Shown piece after piece: positions 25,655 to 34,922 of a stretch of 64,000 nt of DNA. Position numbers and translations under genes: made by a program. This DNA is from Porphyrobacter sp. (GTDB taxonomy: Bacteria; Pseudomonadota; Alphaproteobacteria; Sphingomonadales; Sphingomonadaceae), in the NCBI GenBank assembly GCA_027533455.1, contig JAPZUC010000006.1:1-64000 (forward strand). Reading direction: 5' to 3'. How positions within the stretch are numbered: position 1 is the first letter of the stretch; each line of letters begins with the position of its first letter. Below the pieces are notes generated by a model, which saw only the letters and a program-made list of their open reading frames with translations, was not told the origin of the DNA and ran no database searches.

Positions 25655-26173
25655 TCAGTTGATCAGCACGCTCGCGGCGCGGCGGTTCTGCGCCCATGCC
25701 GCTTCGTCGGATGCCAGCGCGACAGGGCGCTCCTTGCCATAGCTCACCACCGCGATGCGATTCGCATCGACGCCGAGGCTAACGAGATAGGCCTTGGCAG
25801 AGTTGGCGCGCTTTTCGCCCAGCGCAATATTGTATTCGCGCGTGCCGCGTTCATCGGCATGGCCTTCGATGGTGAAGGTGAGCTGCGGATAGCGCGCGAA
25901 ATACTGCGCCTGTGCCTGCAAGGCGGCGGCATCCTGCGAATCCACATTAAAACGATCGGTGTCGAAATAGATCGTGGTCGACGAACCGACGGCGCCTGCG
26001 AAGTGCGCTTGCGTGCCGACACTCGGGCCAGTCGGGGTAGTGGGGGGCGTCGGCGTGGTCGGGATCGTGGTCTGCACCGGCTCGGGCGGCAGGGTCTCGG
26101 GGGCTTTCTTCGAGCAGGCGGCAAGGCCGGTGGCCGAAGCCAGCAGCAGGATCGTGGCAATCTTGGTGTTCAT
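25655..26173 (-). CDS. pal: Peptidoglycan-associated lipoprotein Pal
   Basis: The 172-residue protein has a lipoprotein signal peptide ending LAAC, a proline/threonine-rich linker (residues about 28-50), and an OmpA-like peptidoglycan-binding domain with IYFDTDRFNVD, EGHADERGTREYNIALGEKRA and SYGKERPV. Pal is anchored in the outer membrane, binds peptidoglycan and interacts with TolB, supporting outer-membrane constriction at division. It is the last gene of the tol-pal run; tolB ends 85 bases upstream. Confidence 0.97.
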   Translation of the reverse strand: MNTKIATILLLASATGLAACSKKAPETLPPEPVQTTIPTTPTPPTTPTGPSVGTQAHFAGAVGSSTTIYFDTDRFNVDSQDAAALQAQAQYFARYPQLTFTIEGHADERGTREYNIALGEKRANSAKAYLVSLGVDANRIAVVSYGKERPVALASDEAAWAQNRRAASVLIN

Positions 26174-26258
26174 GATTGTCGTCCTTTCAGACTGTTGCGG
26201 GGAGGGGCAGTGAAAAAATCAGAAGTGTAATGCCAATCTTGGCAAAATTCAGGCCTGA

Positions 26259-27656
26259 TCAGGGCCGGATCGGACCCCATGCAGGGTCGGAGGCGTCGAC
26301 AGGCGTGGGCAGGCGGCGTTCGTTCTGACCGGTCAGATCGACCTGCCAGATGCCCGACCGCCCGCTGTTCTTTTCCGTGCGGAAGAACTGGATGATGCGG
26401 CCATTGGGCGCCCAGGTGGGGGCCTCGTCCTGCCATCCCCTGGTCAGCACCCGCATCCCGCCGCCGCCAGTGTTCATCACCGCGACGTTGAAATCGCCCG
26501 CGATACGCGTGAAGGCGATCTGGTCGCCGCGCGGGCTCCATTCAGGCGTGGCGCAGCGCCCGCCGAAGAAGCTGATGCGCTTCTGGTTCTTGCCGTCGGC
26601 GTCCATGACATAGCACTGCTGGCTACCCGAACGGTCGCTCTCGAACACGATCTTGGTGCCATCGGGCGAGTAGGAGCCGCCCACGTCGATCCCGGGATTG
26701 TCGGTCAGCTTGATGGCCGTGCCGCCGGTCGCGGGGATGCGGTAGATGTCGGTATTGCCCGCGACCCCCATCGAGAACAGGATCGACTTGCCATCGGGCG
26801 ACCAGCGCGGGGCGATGGTGGGGTTCCGGTTTTCGGTCACCAGCGTCTGCTTGCCGGTGCCGATGTCATAGACATAGATCCGCGGATTGCCGTCGACGTA
26901 GCTGAGATAGAGGATCTTCGAATAGTCGGGCGAATAGCGCGGGGTGAGCGCGGTGGCGCTGCCCAGCGTGAGGAAGCGGTGGTTCGCCCCGTCGCTGTCC
27001 ATCACCGCGAGGCGCTTGACGCGGCGATCCTTGGGGCCGGTCTCGGCAATATAGGCGATGCGGCTGTCGAAGAACGGGCTCTCGCCGGTGAGGCGGCTGA
27101 AGATGAGGTCGGAACACTTGTGCGCCGCGCGCCGCCAGTCACCCGCGGCCACCACCCAGCCCTCGCGCACCAGCTGCTGCTGGAGTTGCACGTCGTAAAG
27201 GTAGCAACCGACCACGAGCCGCCCGTCGTCGCGCGCGGTGACATAGCCCTGCACCAGCATCTCGGCGCCCTGCCCGCTCCACGTGCCATAGGCGGGAGCA
27301 CGGACTTGGCCAAAAGCGGGCTGCGGGAGGCTGTCCGGGCCGACAGGCTTGAACAATCCGTTGTTGCGCAGGTTGGCAGTGATCACCCGCGCGACCTCGC
27401 GGCCTAGCGCGCCGGTGCCTGCCTCGTTGGCCGGGGTGGCCCGTTCGCGGTCGGTGGCGAAGGCGGGGATGGCGATGCCGATGTCGGACCAGGCGCTTTC
27501 GTCGGTGACGGTGCCGCGTAGCGGACCATCATCCTCGCCCTCGATCGCCACGCTCTCGACCTGCTGGTCCTGCGGGATCTGCGCGCCGAGATCCTGTGCG
27601 GCAGCGGGCGCAGCGACGAGCGCGGTGGTGAGGAGCAGGAGAAACGTCTTGGTCAT
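26259..27656 (-). CDS. tolB: Tol-Pal system protein TolB
   Basis: The 465-residue protein starts with a signal peptide (MTKTFLLLLTTALVAAPAAAQ), followed by the TolB N-domain (IAIPAFATD and RVITANLRNNGLF) and a six-bladed WD/PD40-type propeller with repeated YSPD/WSPDG motifs. It is periplasmic and links TolA to Pal. The start ATG at 27656 is four bases from the tolA stop; longer upstream in-frame readings would run back through tolA and are not real. Confidence 0.97.
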   Translation of the reverse strand: MTKTFLLLLTTALVAAPAAAQDLGAQIPQDQQVESVAIEGEDDGPLRGTVTDESAWSDIGIAIPAFATDRERATPANEAGTGALGREVARVITANLRNNGLFKPVGPDSLPQPAFGQVRAPAYGTWSGQGAEMLVQGYVTARDDGRLVVGCYLYDVQLQQQLVREGWVVAAGDWRRAAHKCSDLIFSRLTGESPFFDSRIAYIAETGPKDRRVKRLAVMDSDGANHRFLTLGSATALTPRYSPDYSKILYLSYVDGNPRIYVYDIGTGKQTLVTENRNPTIAPRWSPDGKSILFSMGVAGNTDIYRIPATGGTAIKLTDNPGIDVGGSYSPDGTKIVFESDRSGSQQCYVMDADGKNQKRISFFGGRCATPEWSPRGDQIAFTRIAGDFNVAVMNTGGGGMRVLTRGWQDEAPTWAPNGRIIQFFRTEKNSGRSGIWQVDLTGQNERRLPTPVDASDPAWGPIRP

Positions 27657-27657
27657 G

Positions 27658-28428
27658 TCAGAGCCTTCGGTCGAATTGCCATTCGAGATCATCCCAGCGG
27701 GTGTAGAACGCGTTGGGAAGGGTCGAGAAGTCGGCCAGTTGCACCGCTCGGATCGCCCGTTCGCAATGCAGGCCAGCCTGAGGGCGATTGCTTTCGGTGA
27801 TGCTGGAGGGGTTCGTGCGGCACGTGGGGCGGCCCTTAAGCGTGCCATCGCGGTTGAGCTGCCAGCGCACCACCGACACGAGCTGCTCGGCATCGACCCC
27901 GTTGGGGGCGGACCAGTTGCGCTTTATCTGGCGCGAAATCGCCGAGCGCAGGTCGGCGGCCTCCTTCGCCCCGAAGGTTGCGGCAGGCGCGCGGGTTTCG
28001 GTGGCGGTGCTCGAGCTCCCCTTGCCGTCGAGGAAATCATCCCCGATCCGGCTGCCGCCGCCGCTCTTGGATGCGGCCTGCTTGGGTGGCGTTGTCGCGG
28101 ACTTGGGCGGCGTGCGGTCCGGGCGCGAGCGGTCGCGCGTCGGGACTGTCGGGGCGGCACGCTCGGCGGGTTCTGGCTTTGCCTCGGGCGCAGGCGCGGG
28201 GTTGGCGTCCAGCGTCGGCGCGATCGAAGCGCGGCTTTCGGAGACAGGGTCAGGCGAGGCCGCTTCCAGCCCGACATCGGTCGCAAGGCTCACATTGATC
28301 CGCTCGGGGAAGACCGAAACCTCGCTGCGCATCGTCTGCAAAGCAAGAAAGCCCACGAGCGCGCCATGCAACAGCACGGCGGCGGCGAGACCGATCTTCT
28401 CGTCATTTCGGAGCGCGTATTCTCCCAT
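27658..28428 (-). CDS. tolA: Tol-Pal energy-transducing protein TolA
   Basis: The 256-residue protein has one N-terminal membrane helix (GLAAAVLLHGALVGFLAL), a long Pro/Ala/Lys-rich periplasmic stretch (about 65-145), and a C-terminal TolA/TonB-like domain starting near FGAKEAADLRSAISRQIKRNWSAP. It transmits proton-motive force from TolQR across the periplasm to TolB/Pal. It is shorter than E. coli TolA, lacking the long helical repeats, as is usual in alphaproteobacteria. The ATG at 28428 is preferred over a GTG one codon earlier. Confidence 0.92.
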   Translation of the reverse strand: MGEYALRNDEKIGLAAAVLLHGALVGFLALQTMRSEVSVFPERINVSLATDVGLEAASPDPVSESRASIAPTLDANPAPAPEAKPEPAERAAPTVPTRDRSRPDRTPPKSATTPPKQAASKSGGGSRIGDDFLDGKGSSSTATETRAPAATFGAKEAADLRSAISRQIKRNWSAPNGVDAEQLVSVVRWQLNRDGTLKGRPTCRTNPSSITESNRPQAGLHCERAIRAVQLADFSTLPNAFYTRWDDLEWQFDRRL

Positions 28429-28440
28429 CACCTCACCGGA

Positions 28441-28881
28441 CTATGGAGCCGAAACTGAACCGTCGGTGACCAATGAGATCGAGGTGAAGCCTGCGCGGCC
28501 CAATTCGCCCATAACCTGCATCACTCTGCCGTAATCAAGGCTGCGGTCGCCGCGCAGGACCACCAGCGGCTGTTCGCCGCCGCGGTTCAATGCTTCCAGT
28601 GCAGCGGGAAGCCCGCCGGTGGGGACAGGCGCGTCCTCGATATAGATCGTGCCAGCCGCGTCGATCGATACAGTGATCTGGTCGGGCTTTTCCTCGACCG
28701 GCGCGGCGCGACTTTCGGGGAGTTCGACGGGCACGCCCACCGCGGGCAGGGTCACCGTCACCATGAAGATGATCAGCAGCACCAGCATCACGTCGACCAG
28801 GGGCGTGACGTTGATCTCCGACATCGCCGCGCGGCGGCTGCGCTTGGAGCCCCCGCGGCGGGAAGAAACACCCATGCCCAT
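28441..28881 (-). CDS. tolR: Tol-Pal proton-channel subunit TolR (ExbD/TolR family)
   Basis: The 146-residue protein has a basic N-terminus, then EINVTPLVDVMLVLLIIFMVTV, the single membrane helix with the conserved proton-path aspartate (PLVDVML), followed by a periplasmic domain. It works with TolQ to use the proton gradient. Its ATG overlaps the tolQ stop (TGATG), indicating coupled translation. tolA follows after 12 bases. Confidence 0.96.
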   Translation of the reverse strand: MGMGVSSRRGGSKRSRRAAMSEINVTPLVDVMLVLLIIFMVTVTLPAVGVPVELPESRAAPVEEKPDQITVSIDAAGTIYIEDAPVPTGGLPAALEALNRGGEQPLVVLRGDRSLDYGRVMQVMGELGRAGFTSISLVTDGSVSAP

Positions 28882-29579
28882 CAGGCGCGGTCCAACTCGC
28901 GGCTGAGGCCGGTGTGGAGTTTATCAGCAAAGCGCTGGAGCCCGGCCTCGTAGCGGTCCACGGCTCCGCCGAAGCGGTTGTAGGCGATGACGGCCGGGAT
29001 CGCGGCGAACAGCCCGATGGCGGTGGCGAACAGCGCCTCGGCGATCCCGGGGGCGACCACGGCAAGGCTGGCGCTCTGCTGCGCGCCGATCTGGAAGAAG
29101 GAGTTCATGATCCCCCACACCGTGCCAAAAAGGCCGACAAAGGGCGCGACCGATCCGACCGTGGCAAGGAAATTGAGCCGCTCGGATAGTTCATCGGCCT
29201 CTTCGGCAATCTGGCTCTCCATGACCGCGGCAATGCGCTGGCGGGCAGCATCACGGTCGACCGGTTGCTTGGCGGTCGACTTGCGCCATTCATCGAGCCC
29301 GGCCGCAGCGACACGCGCGGCGGGGATTTCCTTGCGCACCTGCTTGGTCAGCAGCGCCTCGCGGTCGCGCTGTTCCCAGAACTCGGCCTCGTATTCGCGC
29401 GACTTCTTCGTCAGTCCGCCGATCCGGGTCGAGAAGGAGACGATGATCATCCACACCCACACGCTCGCCAGGATCAGGCCCAGCATCACCGCCTGCACGA
29501 TGATATCGGCCTGAAGGAAAAGCTCGACCGGATCGAGGCGGGTCGGAGCAGCGGCGGCGCTGAGGAGAGCAAGCGTCAC
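28881..29579 (-). CDS. tolQ: Tol-Pal proton-channel subunit TolQ (MotA/TolQ/ExbB family)
   Basis: The 232-residue inner-membrane protein has three hydrophobic segments: near residues 25-50, near 130-155 (LATVGSVAPFVGLFGTVWGIMNSF) and near 170-200 (GIAEALFATAIGLFAAIPAVIAYNRF). The latter two are the signature of the ExbB/TolQ family. It forms the pentameric proton channel with TolR in its centre. ybgC ends 3 bases upstream and tolR overlaps its stop. Confidence 0.96.
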   Translation of the reverse strand: MTLALLSAAAAPTRLDPVELFLQADIIVQAVMLGLILASVWVWMIIVSFSTRIGGLTKKSREYEAEFWEQRDREALLTKQVRKEIPAARVAAAGLDEWRKSTAKQPVDRDAARQRIAAVMESQIAEEADELSERLNFLATVGSVAPFVGLFGTVWGIMNSFFQIGAQQSASLAVVAPGIAEALFATAIGLFAAIPAVIAYNRFGGAVDRYEAGLQRFADKLHTGLSRELDRA

Positions 29580-29582
29580 GGG

Positions 29583-30032
29583 TCAGTCGTCCTTGTTCAT
29601 GAAAGTCTGGAAGGCGGCGCGCCATTCGGCGGGCTGGCGGCGCGGGCGGCCGTCGAGGGTAATGAAGCCGACCCGCAGGTTGGCCTCGCACAGTACGTCA
29701 TCCCCGCGCCGCGCGATCTGGTGCATCCGGCACGAGGCTGCGCCCAGTTCGGTGCAGCGGGTTTCGATCACCACATCATCGTCGAGCTTGGCGGGTCGCA
29801 GATACTTCAGATTGACCTCGGAGAGCGCATAGGCCCCCTCGCCGCTTTCGATCGCCGCACGCTGGTCGATACCGAGCAGGCGGAGCAGATCGGAACGCGC
29901 GCGTTCGAACCAGCGCAGGTAATTGGCGTGGTAGGTGATCCCCGACAGGTCGGTATCCTCGTAATAGACGCGCACAGCATAGAGATGCCGCGCACCATCA
30001 AGGATGCCGCCGGGAGGATTGGGAGAGGTCAT
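29583..30032 (-). CDS. ybgC: YbgC-type acyl-CoA thioesterase
   Basis: The 149-residue hot-dog-fold protein has VYYEDTDLSGITYHANYLRWFERARSD, the 4-hydroxybenzoyl-CoA thioesterase signature with the catalytic Asp in EDTDLSG. YbgC hydrolyses short acyl-CoA or acyl-ACP thioesters and is the usual first gene of tol-pal operons, connecting lipid metabolism with the envelope complex. It starts the tol run here, 92 bases downstream of the hinT stop, so it may have its own promoter or be read through from the his genes. Confidence 0.94.
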   Translation of the reverse strand: MTSPNPPGGILDGARHLYAVRVYYEDTDLSGITYHANYLRWFERARSDLLRLLGIDQRAAIESGEGAYALSEVNLKYLRPAKLDDDVVIETRCTELGAASCRMHQIARRGDDVLCEANLRVGFITLDGRPRRQPAEWRAAFQTFMNKDD

Positions 30033-30124
30033 CAGGCGTCACCTAGCCTAGCGGGGATTCCGTGCAAAGGCCGCTGTTCGGGATTTGTCGATGAACCGTA
30101 GGCGAACGGTGGACGATTGCGGGC

Positions 30125-30508
30125 TCAGCCCCGCTTCCAGATCATCGGGCCGAGCGGCTGCCCGCCGAAGATGTGCACGTGGAGATGCGGCACTTCCTGC
30201 CCGCCGTGCTGGCCGATATTGGCGAGCAGACGGTAGCCGGGTTCGACCAGCCCCTTCATGCGGGCAACTTCGCCGACCGCGCGTACGAACCCGCCGATCT
30301 CGGCATCCGAGGCCTTGGCGCTGAAATCGTCCCAGCTGACATAGCGGCCCTTGGGGATCACCAGCGTGTGCACTTCGGCCTGCGGGTTGATATCCTCGAA
30401 GGCGAAGGCCCAGTCGTCCTCGTAGACCTTCTTCGAGGGGATTTCGCCGCGCAGGATCCGCGCGAAGATGTTGTTGTCGTCGTAGGGCAGGGTCGGGTCG
30501 ATCGGCAT
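30125..30508 (-). CDS. hinT: HIT-family (histidine triad) nucleotide-binding protein
   Basis: The 127-residue protein has the histidine triad HLHVHIFGG near residues 109-117 and the family start IFARILRGEIPSKKVYEDD. Such HINT-type proteins hydrolyse adenosine phosphoramidates. The start overlaps the hisE stop (TAATG), making it the last cistron of the his group. HIT genes next to hisE are frequent in alphaproteobacteria, but no direct biochemical link is established. Confidence 0.92.
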   Translation of the reverse strand: MPIDPTLPYDDNNIFARILRGEIPSKKVYEDDWAFAFEDINPQAEVHTLVIPKGRYVSWDDFSAKASDAEIGGFVRAVGEVARMKGLVEPGYRLLANIGQHGGQEVPHLHVHIFGGQPLGPMIWKRG

Positions 30509-30822
30509 TATTCGCTCCGTGCGGCTTTCTCGGCGAGGCCGGACAGGCCTTCGCGCCGGTCGAGTTCAGCGAGCACATCGGCCAGCGGCACGCCCTTTTC
30601 GGCGAGCAGCACCATGAGGTGGAACAGCAGGTCCGCTGCCTCGCCGACCAGCTCTGTCTCGTCGCCCGCGAGCGCGGCGATCACCGTCTCGGTCGCTTCC
30701 TCGCCGAGCTTCTGGGCGATTTTGGCGAGCCCCTTGGCGTGGAGCTTTGCCACATAGCTTGTCTCAGGCGAGGCCGTCAGGCGCTGGGCGATGGTCGCTT
30801 CGAGGCGGGTCAGGGTGTCCAT
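30508..30822 (-). CDS. hisE: Phosphoribosyl-ATP pyrophosphohydrolase
   Basis: The 104-residue protein matches HisE (MazG-like all-alpha fold): KLGEEATETVIAALAGD and LVGEAADLLFHLMVLLAEKG, with the metal-binding E-E and E-x-x-D residues. It performs the second step of histidine synthesis, PR-ATP to PR-AMP. HisI is not adjacent. The ATG at 30822 has AAAAGG at a good distance; a TTG at 30840 overlapping the hisF stop is the alternative start. Confidence 0.94.
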   Translation of the reverse strand: MDTLTRLEATIAQRLTASPETSYVAKLHAKGLAKIAQKLGEEATETVIAALAGDETELVGEAADLLFHLMVLLAEKGVPLADVLAELDRREGLSGLAEKAARSE

Positions 30823-30836
30823 GTAGGCCTTTTCGA

Positions 30837-31601
30837 TCAAACCCCCCGCGCGGGCAAGCCTGCGGCTCTGAGCGCGGCGTGGGCCTCGGCGATGGTGTGG
30901 TGGCCGAAGTGGAAGATCGAGGCGGCGAGTACCGCACTGGCATGGCCCTTGGTCACCCCATCGACGAGATGTTCCAGGCTCCCAACCCCGCCGCTGGCGA
31001 TCACCGGCACGCTGACGGCATCAGCAATCTCGCGGGTAAGATCGAGGTCATAGCCCTTCTGCGTCCCGTCCCCGTCCATCGAGGTGACGAGCAGCTCGCC
31101 CGCGCCAAGCCCTGCGACCTTCAGCGCATATTCGACCGCGTCGATCCCGGTCGGTTTGCGCCCGCCGTGAGTGAAGATTTCCCAGTTGCCCCTCGGCGTA
31201 CGGCGCGCGTCGACACTGGCGACGACGCACTGACTGCCGAAGCGCTCCGCGATTTCACCCACCAGTTCGGGCCGGGCGACGGCAGCGGAGTTGACCGCAA
31301 CCTTGTCCGCCCCCGCCAGCAGCAGCGCCCGCGCATCCTCTGCTGAGCGCACCCCGCCGCCGACGGTGAGCGGCATGAAACATACCTCCGCCGTCCGCCG
31401 CACCATGTCGAGCAGCGTCCCGCGCCCTTCGTGGCTGGCGGAAATGTCGAGAAAACACAGCTCGTCCGCGCCGGCCGCATCATAGGCGCGCGCCTGTTCG
31501 ACGGGATCGCCCGCGTCCTTGAGGTCGACGAAATTGACGCCCTTGACCACGCGGCCCTCGGCCACATCGAGGCAGGGGATGACGCGGATGCGGACGGTCA
31601 T
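30837..31601 (-). CDS. hisF: Imidazole glycerol phosphate synthase cyclase subunit
   Basis: The 254-residue TIM barrel starts [24 protein letters not shown] and has the catalytic aspartates in PCLD and SMDGDGT, plus [13 protein letters not shown]. With HisH it converts PRFAR and glutamine-derived ammonia to IGP and AICAR in histidine synthesis. The start overlaps the hisA stop (ATGA). Confidence 0.97.
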   Translation of the reverse strand: MTVRIRVIPCLDVAEGRVVKGVNFVDLKDAGDPVEQARAYDAAGADELCFLDISASHEGRGTLLDMVRRTAEVCFMPLTVGGGVRSAEDARALLLAGADKVAVNSAAVARPELVGEIAERFGSQCVVASVDARRTPRGNWEIFTHGGRKPTGIDAVEYALKVAGLGAGELLVTSMDGDGTQKGYDLDLTREIADAVSVPVIASGGVGSLEHLVDGVTKGHASAVLAASIFHFGHHTIAEAHAALRAAGLPARGV

Positions 31602-32329
31602 GCCACCCGCGCCCCCATCGCGATCGCCGCCGCCAGATCGAGCCGCCCTTCATAAAGCGCTCGCCCGGTAATCACCCCCTCGATCCCCTCGTGCGCGTGG
31701 AGCGCGAGGATGTGGATGTCGTCCAGCCCCTTCACCCCGCCGCTGGCGATCACCGGAATGTCCACCCGGCGGGCGAGGTCCACGGTCGCCTCGATGTTCA
31801 CGCCCTTCAGCAAGCCATCGCGCCCGATATCGGTGAACAGCAGCGAGGCGACACCGGCATCCTCGAACCGGCGGGCGAGGTCGGTGACGGGGACGTCGGA
31901 GACTTCCGCCCAGCCCTCGGTCGCGACCATGCCGTCCTTCGCATCGACTGCCACGACGATGCCGTTCTCCCACTCGCGCGCCATGTCCTTGACGAACTCG
32001 GGGTTCTTGAGCGCGGCCGACCCCATCACCACGCGGGCGACACCGAGGTTGAACCAGCCCTCGACCGCCGCAGCATCGCGGATGCCGCCGCCCAGTTGCA
32101 CGTAGCCGGGGAAGGCCGCGATAATCGCTTCCACCGCCGCACGGTTGCGGCTCTCGCCCGCAAAGCTGCCGTCGAGATCGACGACATGAAGATGCTCCGC
32201 GCCCGCCTCGGCGAAGATCAGCGCCTGCGCGGCGGGATCATCGCCGTAGATCGTAGCGCGGTCCATGTCGCCTTCGGCAAGGCGGACGACCTGACCGCCC
32301 TTGAGGTCGATGGCGGGGAATACAATCAC
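31598..32329 (-). CDS. hisA: ProFAR isomerase
   Basis: The 243-residue TIM barrel isomerase starts with (V)[20 protein letters not shown] and contains [11 protein letters not shown] and [12 protein letters not shown]. It catalyses the Amadori rearrangement of ProFAR to PRFAR. The GTG at 32329 is chosen because it gives the normal family N-terminus and overlaps the hisH stop as GTGA; a GTG three codons earlier is possible. hisF overlaps its end. Confidence 0.96.
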   Translation of the reverse strand: MIVFPAIDLKGGQVVRLAEGDMDRATIYGDDPAAQALIFAEAGAEHLHVVDLDGSFAGESRNRAAVEAIIAAFPGYVQLGGGIRDAAAVEGWFNLGVARVVMGSAALKNPEFVKDMAREWENGIVVAVDAKDGMVATEGWAEVSDVPVTDLARRFEDAGVASLLFTDIGRDGLLKGVNIEATVDLARRVDIPVIASGGVKGLDDIHILALHAHEGIEGVITGRALYEGRLDLAAAIAMGARVA

Positions 32330-32952
32330 GGATACCACTCCAGAAAGCGCCGGAGCGTCGCCAGCCCGTAAGACTGGCTCTTTTCAGGATGAAACTGCAC
32401 GCCGATGATATTGTCGCGGGCGACGGCGGCGACCAGCCCCTGCCCATGATCGGTCATGGCGGCGACATGGTGAGGATCGGTGGCGGCGAAGTGGTAGGAG
32501 TGGAGGAAATAGGCCTCGCCTTCCTCGATCACCTCATGGTCCTTCGCGTGGGGCAGCATCGCGACATCGTTCCAGCCCATGTGCGGCACTTTGATGGCGG
32601 GGTCGGAAGGCTCGATCAGCCGCACCTCGCCCGGCACCCAGCCAAGGCCGGGGGTTTCGCCATGTTCGAGCCCGCGGTCGGCCAGCAGCTGCATTCCCAC
32701 GCAGATGCCGAGGAACGGCGCCGCGCCCACATGGACGCGCTCCTTCATCGCCTCGACCATGCCGGGAATCGCGTTCAGTCCGTCGGCGCAGGCCTTGAAG
32801 CTGCCGACGCCGGGAAGCACGATCCGGTCCGCCGCACGCACTACATAGGGATCAGCGGTAACGGTGACATTCGCTCCCGCCGCCTTCAGCGCGTTGTGGA
32901 CGGAATGGAGATTGCCCGCGCCGTAATCGACGAGGGCGACGACCTCAGCCAT
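32326..32952 (-). CDS. hisH: Imidazole glycerol phosphate synthase glutaminase subunit
   Basis: The 208-residue class I glutamine amidotransferase has the nucleophile motif PFLGICVGMQLL and the His/Glu pair in VQFHPEKSQ. It delivers ammonia to HisF. It overlaps the yciI gene by 8 bases at its start and hisA at its end, so it lies within a tightly coupled operon. Confidence 0.97.
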   Translation of the reverse strand: MAEVVALVDYGAGNLHSVHNALKAAGANVTVTADPYVVRAADRIVLPGVGSFKACADGLNAIPGMVEAMKERVHVGAAPFLGICVGMQLLADRGLEHGETPGLGWVPGEVRLIEPSDPAIKVPHMGWNDVAMLPHAKDHEVIEEGEAYFLHSYHFAATDPHHVAAMTDHGQGLVAAVARDNIIGVQFHPEKSQSYGLATLRRFLEWYP

Positions 32953-33241
32953 TGAACGCCTCGAGCCCGGGGAAGGCGAGGCGCGGGGTCCATTGGGTGA
33001 TCGCCAGATCGGCCAGCCCCTCCAGCATGAAGGGGTCGGTTGCCAGCAGGCGCTCGGCCTCGTCGCGGCTTGCGGCCTTCACGAAGATCAGCCCGCCATC
33101 GCGCGGTTCGCGCGGGCCCCAGGCGATGAAGTGGCCTGCTTTGTGTCCGGCATCCAGCCACGCCAAATGCTCGGCCAGCACCGCGTCGACCCGGGCGATG
33201 GGAACGGTATAGGTGAGCGAGGCGATGAAGATGCTAGCCAC
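32945..33241 (-). CDS. YciI-family protein inside the histidine operon
   Basis: The 98-residue ferredoxin-like protein has [47 protein letters not shown] and ends with FPGLEAFNG, all typical of the YCII superfamily, including the conserved His in the EHLAWL segment. YciI domains are small and often of unknown function; some act as dehydrochlorinase-like enzymes. It overlaps hisB and hisH by 8 bases each, so it is co-translated with histidine enzymes. A role in removing a reactive by-product or in regulation is only a guess. Confidence 0.88.
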   Translation of the reverse strand: MASIFIASLTYTVPIARVDAVLAEHLAWLDAGHKAGHFIAWGPREPRDGGLIFVKAASRDEAERLLATDPFMLEGLADLAITQWTPRLAFPGLEAFNG

Positions 33242-33842
33242 CCAGCTGCCCCTTGGTGCTCGGCACGGCCTCGCCCTTGCGCGGGTCGCGCTCGACCGCC
33301 TGCCGCATGGCGCGGGCGAAACCCTTGTAAAGGCTTTCGCAGATATGGTGGTTGTTGCTGCCGTAGAGCAGTTCCATGTGAAGCGTGATCCCGGCGCTCT
33401 GGCTGACAGAATGGAACCAATGCTCGATCAGCTCGGTGTCCCACTCGCCCAGACGTTCCTGCGTGAACTTGGCCTTCCACACGAGGAATGGCCGCCCCGA
33501 AATGTCGAGCGCGACGCGGCTCAGCGTCTCGTCCATCGGCGAATAGGCCGCGCCATACCGCCCGATCCCGGCCTTGTCGCCCAGGGCCTGGCTGATCGCC
33601 TGACCCAGCGCGATCGCCGAATCCTCGGTGGTGTGGTGCTGGTCAACATGCAGGTCGCCCTCCACCTTCATTGTCACGTCGATCAGCGAGTGGCGGCTGA
33701 ACTGTTCGACCATATGGTCGAGAAAGCCGATGCCGGTGGACACGTCATAGGCGCCGGTCCCGTCAAGATTGACGGCGATGGCGATCTTGGTTTCGGTGGT
33801 GTTTCGCTCAACCGAGCCGGTGCGAGAGGGGATGCTGGCCAT
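33234..33842 (-). CDS. hisB: Imidazoleglycerol-phosphate dehydratase (monofunctional HisB)
   Basis: The 202-residue protein has [44 protein letters not shown] and FAR at the C-terminus, the manganese-binding His clusters of IGPD. It dehydrates IGP to imidazole acetol phosphate. No phosphatase domain is fused, unlike in enterobacteria. The ATG at 33842 was chosen; longer in-frame upstream sequence is not IGPD-like. It is the first gene of the his run, and sspB diverges from it 129 bases away. Confidence 0.96.
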   Translation of the reverse strand: MASIPSRTGSVERNTTETKIAIAVNLDGTGAYDVSTGIGFLDHMVEQFSRHSLIDVTMKVEGDLHVDQHHTTEDSAIALGQAISQALGDKAGIGRYGAAYSPMDETLSRVALDISGRPFLVWKAKFTQERLGEWDTELIEHWFHSVSQSAGITLHMELLYGSNNHHICESLYKGFARAMRQAVERDPRKGEAVPSTKGQLGG

Positions 33843-33971
33843 GGGGGCGCTATAATCGGCTTGGCCCACATGACAAGCGCGAGGCGCATGTGCTTGCGGG
33901 TGCCACCAGTCCGGCAGCCGACGCAAAGGGCTTGACCAAGCGGGCGAGTGCCGCCACGAATCCGCTCAGCC

Positions 33972-34451
33972 ATGAACAGTGAAACACCCGACAGCCTGAT
34001 CCCCTATGACGAGATCGTGCAGGAAGCTCTACGCGCAGTGGTTGGCCGGGTGCTCGGCTCGATCGTCAGCGGCGGCAGCACCCTGCCCGGCGCGCATCAC
34101 TTCTACATCACCTTCAAGACCGGTGCGCCGGGCGTGTCGATCCCGCCGCACCTGCGCGAGCGTTTTCCGGACGAGATGACGATCGTGCTCCAGAACAAGT
34201 TCTGGGATCTGGAAGTGCTGCCGCACTCTTTCTCGGTCAGCCTCACCTTCAACCAGGTCCCGGCCAAGCTGACGATTCCCTTCGCCGCGATCACCGCCTT
34301 CGTCGATCCGGCGGTCGATTTCGGCCTCCAGTTCCAGGCCGCGGTCGACGAGCTTGAGCCCGAGGCGCACGAGGATGCCGAGAACGACGGACCGGACACC
34401 GATCCCGATGGCTCGAACGTCGTCTCGGTCGATTTCGGCCGCAAGAAATAG
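33972..34451 (+). CDS. sspB: SspB-family ClpXP adaptor protein
   Basis: The 159-residue protein has the alphaproteobacterial SspB fold segments FYITFKTGAPGVSIPPHLRERFPDEMTIVLQNKFWDLEVL and FSVSLTFNQVPAKLTIPFAAITAFVDP, then an acidic linker and a short C-terminal tail, VVSVDFGRKK, which probably forms the ClpX-binding peptide. SspB delivers ssrA-tagged proteins to ClpXP. The ATG at 33972 is preferred to earlier in-frame codons, which do not match. The next gene starts 6 bases downstream. Confidence 0.9.
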   Translation: MNSETPDSLIPYDEIVQEALRAVVGRVLGSIVSGGSTLPGAHHFYITFKTGAPGVSIPPHLRERFPDEMTIVLQNKFWDLEVLPHSFSVSLTFNQVPAKLTIPFAAITAFVDPAVDFGLQFQAAVDELEPEAHEDAENDGPDTDPDGSNVVSVDFGRKK

Positions 34452-34457
34452 CGCCCT

Positions 34458-34880
34458 ATGGCGGGGGCCAAGCGGGCAGCACGGGGCAAGCGGGGCAAGG
34501 CCGGAGCGCCTGAGGCCGTCGATCCAGCGACCAAGCCCACACCCACCGGCCCCGGCGGCGTCCCGCTACCTAGCCCTGTTGCAGGCACCAACCTGATCAT
34601 CGCCGATATCGTTCTGCGCGCGGCGGGCGGCCTGCTCAAGGACCGGCTCGAAAAGGGCCTGCTGGTCAAGAGCCACGGTCAGGACAAGGCTGACAAGCTG
34701 GTCGACGGGCGCGGCGTCGCCTCCAGCCTCGCGCTGTGGGGCGCAAGCCGCATGGCACGCCGGTCCCCGCTGGGGCTTGCGGTGGTCGCCGGAGGGCTGG
34801 CAGCCAAGGTCTTCTATGACCGCGGCAAGCGGCTTCAGAAGAAGGCCGGCACGAAGGAAAGCCCGGACAGCGAATCCTGA
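34458..34880 (+). CDS. Conserved hypothetical protein with a basic N-terminus
   Basis: The 140-residue protein has a Lys/Arg/Gly-rich N-terminus (about 1-20), a proline-rich linker, and a helical region with a hydrophobic stretch (SPLGLAVVAGGLAAKVFYDRG) that may be a membrane-associated helix. No enzyme motif is seen. It sits between sspB and gmk with short spacings and is probably co-transcribed with sspB. I recognise the arrangement as sphingomonad-like, but know no function. Confidence 0.75.
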   Translation: MAGAKRAARGKRGKAGAPEAVDPATKPTPTGPGGVPLPSPVAGTNLIIADIVLRAAGGLLKDRLEKGLLVKSHGQDKADKLVDGRGVASSLALWGASRMARRSPLGLAVVAGGLAAKVFYDRGKRLQKKAGTKESPDSES

Positions 34881-34922
34881 CCGCCCCTTGATTTGCGCCC
34901 CAGTGTTGGTGCAACGGGCGAT

